Shown: piece by piece, positions 61,429 through 64,000 of the stretch
Position numbering within the stretch: the stretch's first letter is position 1
Layout of the letters: each line of letters begins with the position of its first letter
Assembly: GCA_963759875.1 (NCBI GenBank)
Contig: CAVXBB010000005.1
Coordinates: forward strand, 248,001-312,000
Direction of reading: 5' to 3'
From: JAFAGX01 sp963759875
GTDB taxonomy: Bacteria; Acidobacteriota; Terriglobia; Terriglobales; Acidobacteriaceae
Length of the DNA stretch: 64,000 nt
The notes under the pieces: model-generated
What the model saw: the letters and a program-made list of their open reading frames with translations, nothing else
Database searches by the model: none
Told to the model about the DNA's origin: nothing
Position numbers and translations under genes: made by a program

Positions 61429-61863
61429 TCAATGAGTTCGCTTCGCCTTGGCAATACGCTCGTCAATAGGCTTACGGCCGGCGAAACCCTCGCTGACGCT
61501 GTGCCAATGCGTAATGCCTTTCTCTCCTAATTTCCAGCAGAGAAGTACCGTTCGTCCCTCGACCTCACAGGGAAAATCCAGCAGACCGATATCCAGATCT
61601 TTTACCTGAACGCCAATCGAATCGATTTCTGCTATCGCATCTTTAACGCGTTGAATGGCTTTTTCACGTTCCGCCTTACGGCGGGCCATTTGCACGATGT
61701 TTACCAAAACACCACCGCGAAGAAAAACTCGATGCGCCAATTCCTGAAGTTCAGAGTCCACCTTTTCAATCAGCTTTTTTCCATCAATAGCAGTACGCAG
61801 CAATGACTCGAGGACGGGCAGCAGAGATTGGGCTTCTTGCAGGGTAAAAGTACGTTCAGCCAT
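61429..61863 (-). CDS. DUF2203 protein
   Basis: 144 residues. Begins RTFTLQEAQSLLPVLESLLRTA and ends IGVQVKDLDIGLLDFPCEVEGRTVLLCWKLGEKGITHWHSVSEGFAGRKPI, the diagnostic DUF2203 tail (CDLDxGLVDFP...LCWKLGE...WH...EGFAGRxP). The middle is helical. Widespread, uncharacterised; cytoplasmic. 56 bp below the DegT gene's start on the same strand. Confidence 0.82.
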   Translation of the reverse strand: MAERTFTLQEAQSLLPVLESLLRTAIDGKKLIEKVDSELQELAHRVFLRGGVLVNIVQMARRKAEREKAIQRVKDAIAEIDSIGVQVKDLDIGLLDFPCEVEGRTVLLCWKLGEKGITHWHSVSEGFAGRKPIDERIAKAKRTH

Positions 61864-61920
61864 AAAGTATGTAGTTATTGTAATCTAACCCGACAATCAT
61901 CGTCGGTTCGTCGAAGGTCG

Positions 61921-62784
61921 TCATTGCGATCTCCCGTGGGAGGGGTCAGCTGAAGTTGCGGTTTCCACATCGACATGAATTTTCGTGCTGGAAGTAAATC
62001 CAGGCGGGTAGCAATTTCCGTCAGCATAGTTGTGACACCCGCCCGCGAAATCCCGCCGCTTAGGCGATTGTGCGAATTGCCAGATGTCAGCAAAAGCGAT
62101 AGCGCTCTTGGCTGGGCTCGGTGGCTTCGCAGGGAAAGCACAACCGGGCGAAGGCGGGCAGGCATCATTTGTCACAAAATAAACAATCTTTCGGCCTGCG
62201 GCTTTTTGACGAATATCATCGGCGGTGACGATGCTAACTCCAGGCGATTCCTGAGCGGCAATTCCGGAGCAATAGATTCCGGCGTGATATCCGGAAGCGT
62301 TGATCACGTCAACCCAACTGTAGATATAGGCTTTCTGCTGGGGCAGCATCCTCCCGCCTTGCTCCTGGTCAAGGAAGATTACAGTGCCGGGAGGGAAACT
62401 CTCATTACGCGCAGCCGCAATGGCAGCCTGGCCATCGGTTTTGCCGAACGTCGACGCATGGGAAACATCCTTGAGCTCAGCAAAAAGCCGTCCATTGAAA
62501 AGAATAAGAAATCCGAGCCCCGCCGATTGCACCGCGGCTCGCTTGCCCACCCATGTATTCGTTGTCTCTCCCGGTGGATTGTTAAGCCAATAACCCGAGA
62601 AACTAAAAGTTTGGCGCAGCGCTTTTAGGTTTTCGTCGCCAGGATACTGGTTGCGGTCGAAGCCGAGGTACGATTGAGCCTTGGCACCGCTTACAAAAGC
62701 GCTCAGGACGACCGTCAGCACCAGAAAGCGGCTAATGAAGTTTGCAACATACGGGCTGTGAACCTGCCATACAGGGCTGCTCAT
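61921..62784 (-). CDS. secreted DUF1906 (glycoside-hydrolase-like TIM barrel) protein
   Basis: 287 residues from the ATG at 62784, which overlaps the moaA stop (ATGA). A longer frame to 63006 would lie inside moaA and is rejected. A signal peptide (FISRFLVLTVVLSAFVSGAKA) is followed by YLGFDRNQYPGDENLKALRQTFSFSGYWLNNPPGETTNTWVGKR, GTVIFLDQEQGGRM, INASGYHAGIYCSGIAAQE and IAFADIWQFAQSP. This is the Rv2525c/DUF1906-like barrel related to GH25 lysozymes; Asp/Glu in FLDQEQG are possible catalytic residues. Extracytoplasmic, perhaps peptidoglycan-directed. Coupling to moaA is unexpected. Confidence 0.72.
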   Translation of the reverse strand: MSSPVWQVHSPYVANFISRFLVLTVVLSAFVSGAKAQSYLGFDRNQYPGDENLKALRQTFSFSGYWLNNPPGETTNTWVGKRAAVQSAGLGFLILFNGRLFAELKDVSHASTFGKTDGQAAIAAARNESFPPGTVIFLDQEQGGRMLPQQKAYIYSWVDVINASGYHAGIYCSGIAAQESPGVSIVTADDIRQKAAGRKIVYFVTNDACPPSPGCAFPAKPPSPAKSAIAFADIWQFAQSPKRRDFAGGCHNYADGNCYPPGFTSSTKIHVDVETATSADPSHGRSQ

Positions 62785-63770
62785 CCGCCGATGTGCACCA
62801 TGGTACGTGAAGCGGGCACAAAATCCGGTTCTCCGATGTGGTGCCGTTCTTCCTTCCTTTGCACCACGCCGCGAATGAATTCTGCCAGTTCGCCATCGGA
62901 CGCTCCACGCCGCATGAGTTCGTGCAGATCGTGATCCCAAACGGAGAACAGGCAAGTACGAATCTTCCCATCGGATGTGACGCGGATACGGCTGCAATGG
63001 CCGCAAAACGGATGCGAAACTGGCGCGATGATTCCGATCTCTCCAATGCCATCATCAAAATGATAGCGTCGAGCGGTTTCGCTGCGAGCGTGCGAAATCT
63101 CGACCAGTGCCCGGTACTCGGCCATGCGATTCACAACCTCATCCAAGGTGACCACGGTGTCGGGTGACCACACGCGGTCTTCTTCCAGCGGCATAAATTC
63201 GATGAACCGCACGATCACACCTTCCTCGCGGGCAAACATGCCGAAAGGAATGATCTGGTCTTCGTTGAAGCCGCGCATCAGCACGCAGTTCACTTTGATC
63301 GGCCACAAACCAGCGCGACGAGCGGCGCGAATTCCGGCCAGCACGTTGTCATAGCCATTCGGTACCCGCGTGATACGCGCGAAACGATCGGGGTCGACTG
63401 CGTCCATGCTCACCGTAACCCGCTGCAGCCCGGCGGCCTTGAGGGGCTGGGCTAAGTCTGAGAGTAGATGTCCGTTAGTGGTGAGCGCGAGCTCTAGAGG
63501 ATCGCCCTGCACATCTTGTATTTTCGACAAGTCCCGTACGAAGTCGACCACACCATTGCGCAGGAGCGGCTCGCCGCCGGTCAGGCGAATTTTCTTGATC
63601 CCCAATCCAGCGAATACGCGAGCTATTCGCAAGTAATCAGAGAACGGCAAGTCGCCATAGAGGGCGCCTTCGTTGCCGGTCCGGCAATACACACATCTGT
63701 AATTACAACGATCTGTGATGGAGATCCGCAGATCCGTGATTGCCCGGCCGAATTTGTCGGTAAGCAGCAT
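62781..63770 (-). CDS. moaA: GTP 3',8-cyclase (molybdenum cofactor biosynthesis)
   Basis: 329 residues. Radical-SAM motif SITDRCNYRCVYC near residues 15-27, then IKKIRLTGGEPLLRNGVVDFV, LALTTNGHLL, VTVSMDAVDPDRFARI, VLMRGFNEDQIIPFGMFA, VIVRFIEFMPLEED. The C-terminal FCGHCSRIRVTSDGKIRTCLFS carries the second Fe-S cluster Cys set. Converts GTP toward cyclic pyranopterin, the first step of Moco synthesis. No ribosome site is visible before the ATG at 63770. A Moco-riboswitch-like leader lies upstream. Confidence 0.93.
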   Translation of the reverse strand: MLLTDKFGRAITDLRISITDRCNYRCVYCRTGNEGALYGDLPFSDYLRIARVFAGLGIKKIRLTGGEPLLRNGVVDFVRDLSKIQDVQGDPLELALTTNGHLLSDLAQPLKAAGLQRVTVSMDAVDPDRFARITRVPNGYDNVLAGIRAARRAGLWPIKVNCVLMRGFNEDQIIPFGMFAREEGVIVRFIEFMPLEEDRVWSPDTVVTLDEVVNRMAEYRALVEISHARSETARRYHFDDGIGEIGIIAPVSHPFCGHCSRIRVTSDGKIRTCLFSVWDHDLHELMRRGASDGELAEFIRGVVQRKEERHHIGEPDFVPASRTMVHIGG

Positions 63771-63788
63771 TCAGCAGTCAGCATTCAG
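63765..63788. repeat. 10-bp direct repeat at the moaA start codon
   Basis: CAGCATTCAG occurs at 63765-63774, which includes the moaA start, and at 63779-63788, with five bases between. It occupies the place of a ribosome site. A partly inverted copy (CTGAAT, 63805-63810) follows. It resembles a dispersed intergenic repeat inserted at the 5' end of the gene. Confidence 0.5.
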
Positions 63789-63840
63789 CCAATCGCGTAC
63801 AGACCTGAATGGCTGAGGGCACTTCTGAGTACTTCTTTGT

Positions 63841-63990
63841 GGAAAGGAGACACGCAGGCGGGATCACCCGGTGAGCATTTCCTTTCCAATGGCTTCTCGT
63901 AAAGCCGGGAGGCGTTGGCGTTTCCACCACCACCCTCGGAGCTAATTGCTCCTCGCCGCCGGAGCCAGGGTATGCCCGAAGACCGAGGCG
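63841..63990 (-). promoter_or_regulatory. Moco-family riboswitch-like leader of moaA
   Basis: The minus-strand leader between 63990 and 63841 is GC-rich and strongly structured. Features in transcript order: a GGAGC-AATTA-GCTCC hairpin, a GAGGGTGGTGGAAACGCC stem, GCCTCCCGG, GCCATTGGAAAGGA, CACCGGGTGATCCCG, and TCCTTTCC. GGAAAGGA (63887-63880) is perfectly complementary to TCCTTTCC (63848-63841), closing a long-range stem. Position directly before moaA and these conserved-looking blocks resemble the Moco RNA motif as I remember it. The leader is cut near the window edge, so its 5' boundary is uncertain. Confidence 0.62.
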
Positions 63991-64000
63991 GTCGGAAATT

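Noticed and set aside
61921..63006. 361-residue form of the DUF1906 protein starting inside moaA
   Set aside because: The extra 74 residues lie inside a well-conserved coding region of moaA, and the signal peptide is found only with the start at 62784.
1..64000. tRNA, rRNA, CRISPR, insertion sequence or prophage features
   Set aside because: Reading both strands I saw no tRNA-like TTCRA/GGTTCGAATCC box in a cloverleaf context, no rRNA segments, no regular spacer array, no transposase/integrase and no phage structural genes.

Overview
The window looks like the chromosome of a soil-type Acidobacteriota, probably the Koribacter/Terriglobia side. This is inferred from gene content and protein style rather than from any rRNA, because none is present. 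Supporting families are a secreted DUF5818-type protein, SYLF/YSC84 and carboxypeptidase-regulatory-like proteins, PilZ proteins with a membrane anchor, large secreted VPS10/sortilin-type propellers, DUF2203 and DUF971 proteins, and moderately high GC with dense, divergently arranged genes. I saw no tRNA, rRNA, CRISPR array, insertion sequence or prophage.

Layout. 1-5.8 kb: start of an ABC transporter ATPase, an aldo/keto reductase, a DUF5818 protein and the haem operon hemE-hemH-hemY. 5.8-19 kb: mostly minus-strand envelope and signalling genes, namely PilZ-like proteins, SYLF, an M48 protease, a response regulator, a P1-family peptidase, a methyltransferase, a LeuA-like synthase, TonB and a DMT exporter. 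19-27 kb: a class III aminotransferase, MOSC, a second DMT exporter, YraN, GalT and a 1,063-residue secreted propeller. 27-37 kb: a late flagellar cluster, motB-motA-flbD (minus), fliC-fliD-fliS-small chaperone-like gene (plus), then flgL-flgK-flgN-flgM (minus), with sigma-28 promoters readable before fliC and flgM and a weaker one before flbD. 37-42 kb: a MerR regulator, trpA, chorismate mutase and polA. 42-46 kb: the c-di-AMP/cell-wall module cdaA-cdaR-glmM and an MBL-fold hydrolase. 46-53 kb: trpE, DUF971, a lipase-like hydrolase, a STAS protein, dnaX-ybaB-recR and a PD-(D/E)XK-like protein. 53-59 kb: a CHAD-HD fusion, a large HEAT-like/PilZ protein and the Fo genes atpI-atpB-atpE. 59-64 kb: a secreted unknown, a DegT aminotransferase, DUF2203, and a Moco-riboswitch-like leader driving moaA and a DUF1906 secreted protein.

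A dominant feature of this sequence is single-base indels that break otherwise well conserved genes. They cluster at 0.4-4.3 kb (aldo/keto reductase, a small protein, hemE, hemH), 19.2-20.6 kb (aminotransferase, seven indels) and 42.2-45.2 kb (glmM, cdaR, cdaA), with isolated cases in a PilZ gene, fliS, polA and a hydrolase. Removing or adding one base, often in a short homopolymer, restores the family motifs. Assembly or sequencing error is therefore the likeliest explanation, and I annotate these as genes rather than as decayed pseudogenes.

No single clearly new system stands out. The best leads are the 870+ residue HEAT-like/PilZ protein with an apparent non-AUG start, the PilZ-anchor-Cys protein and its PilZ-like relatives, three phased GGCACG repeats before tonB, intergenic inverted repeats at recR and atpE, and the DUF1906 protein translationally coupled to moaA.
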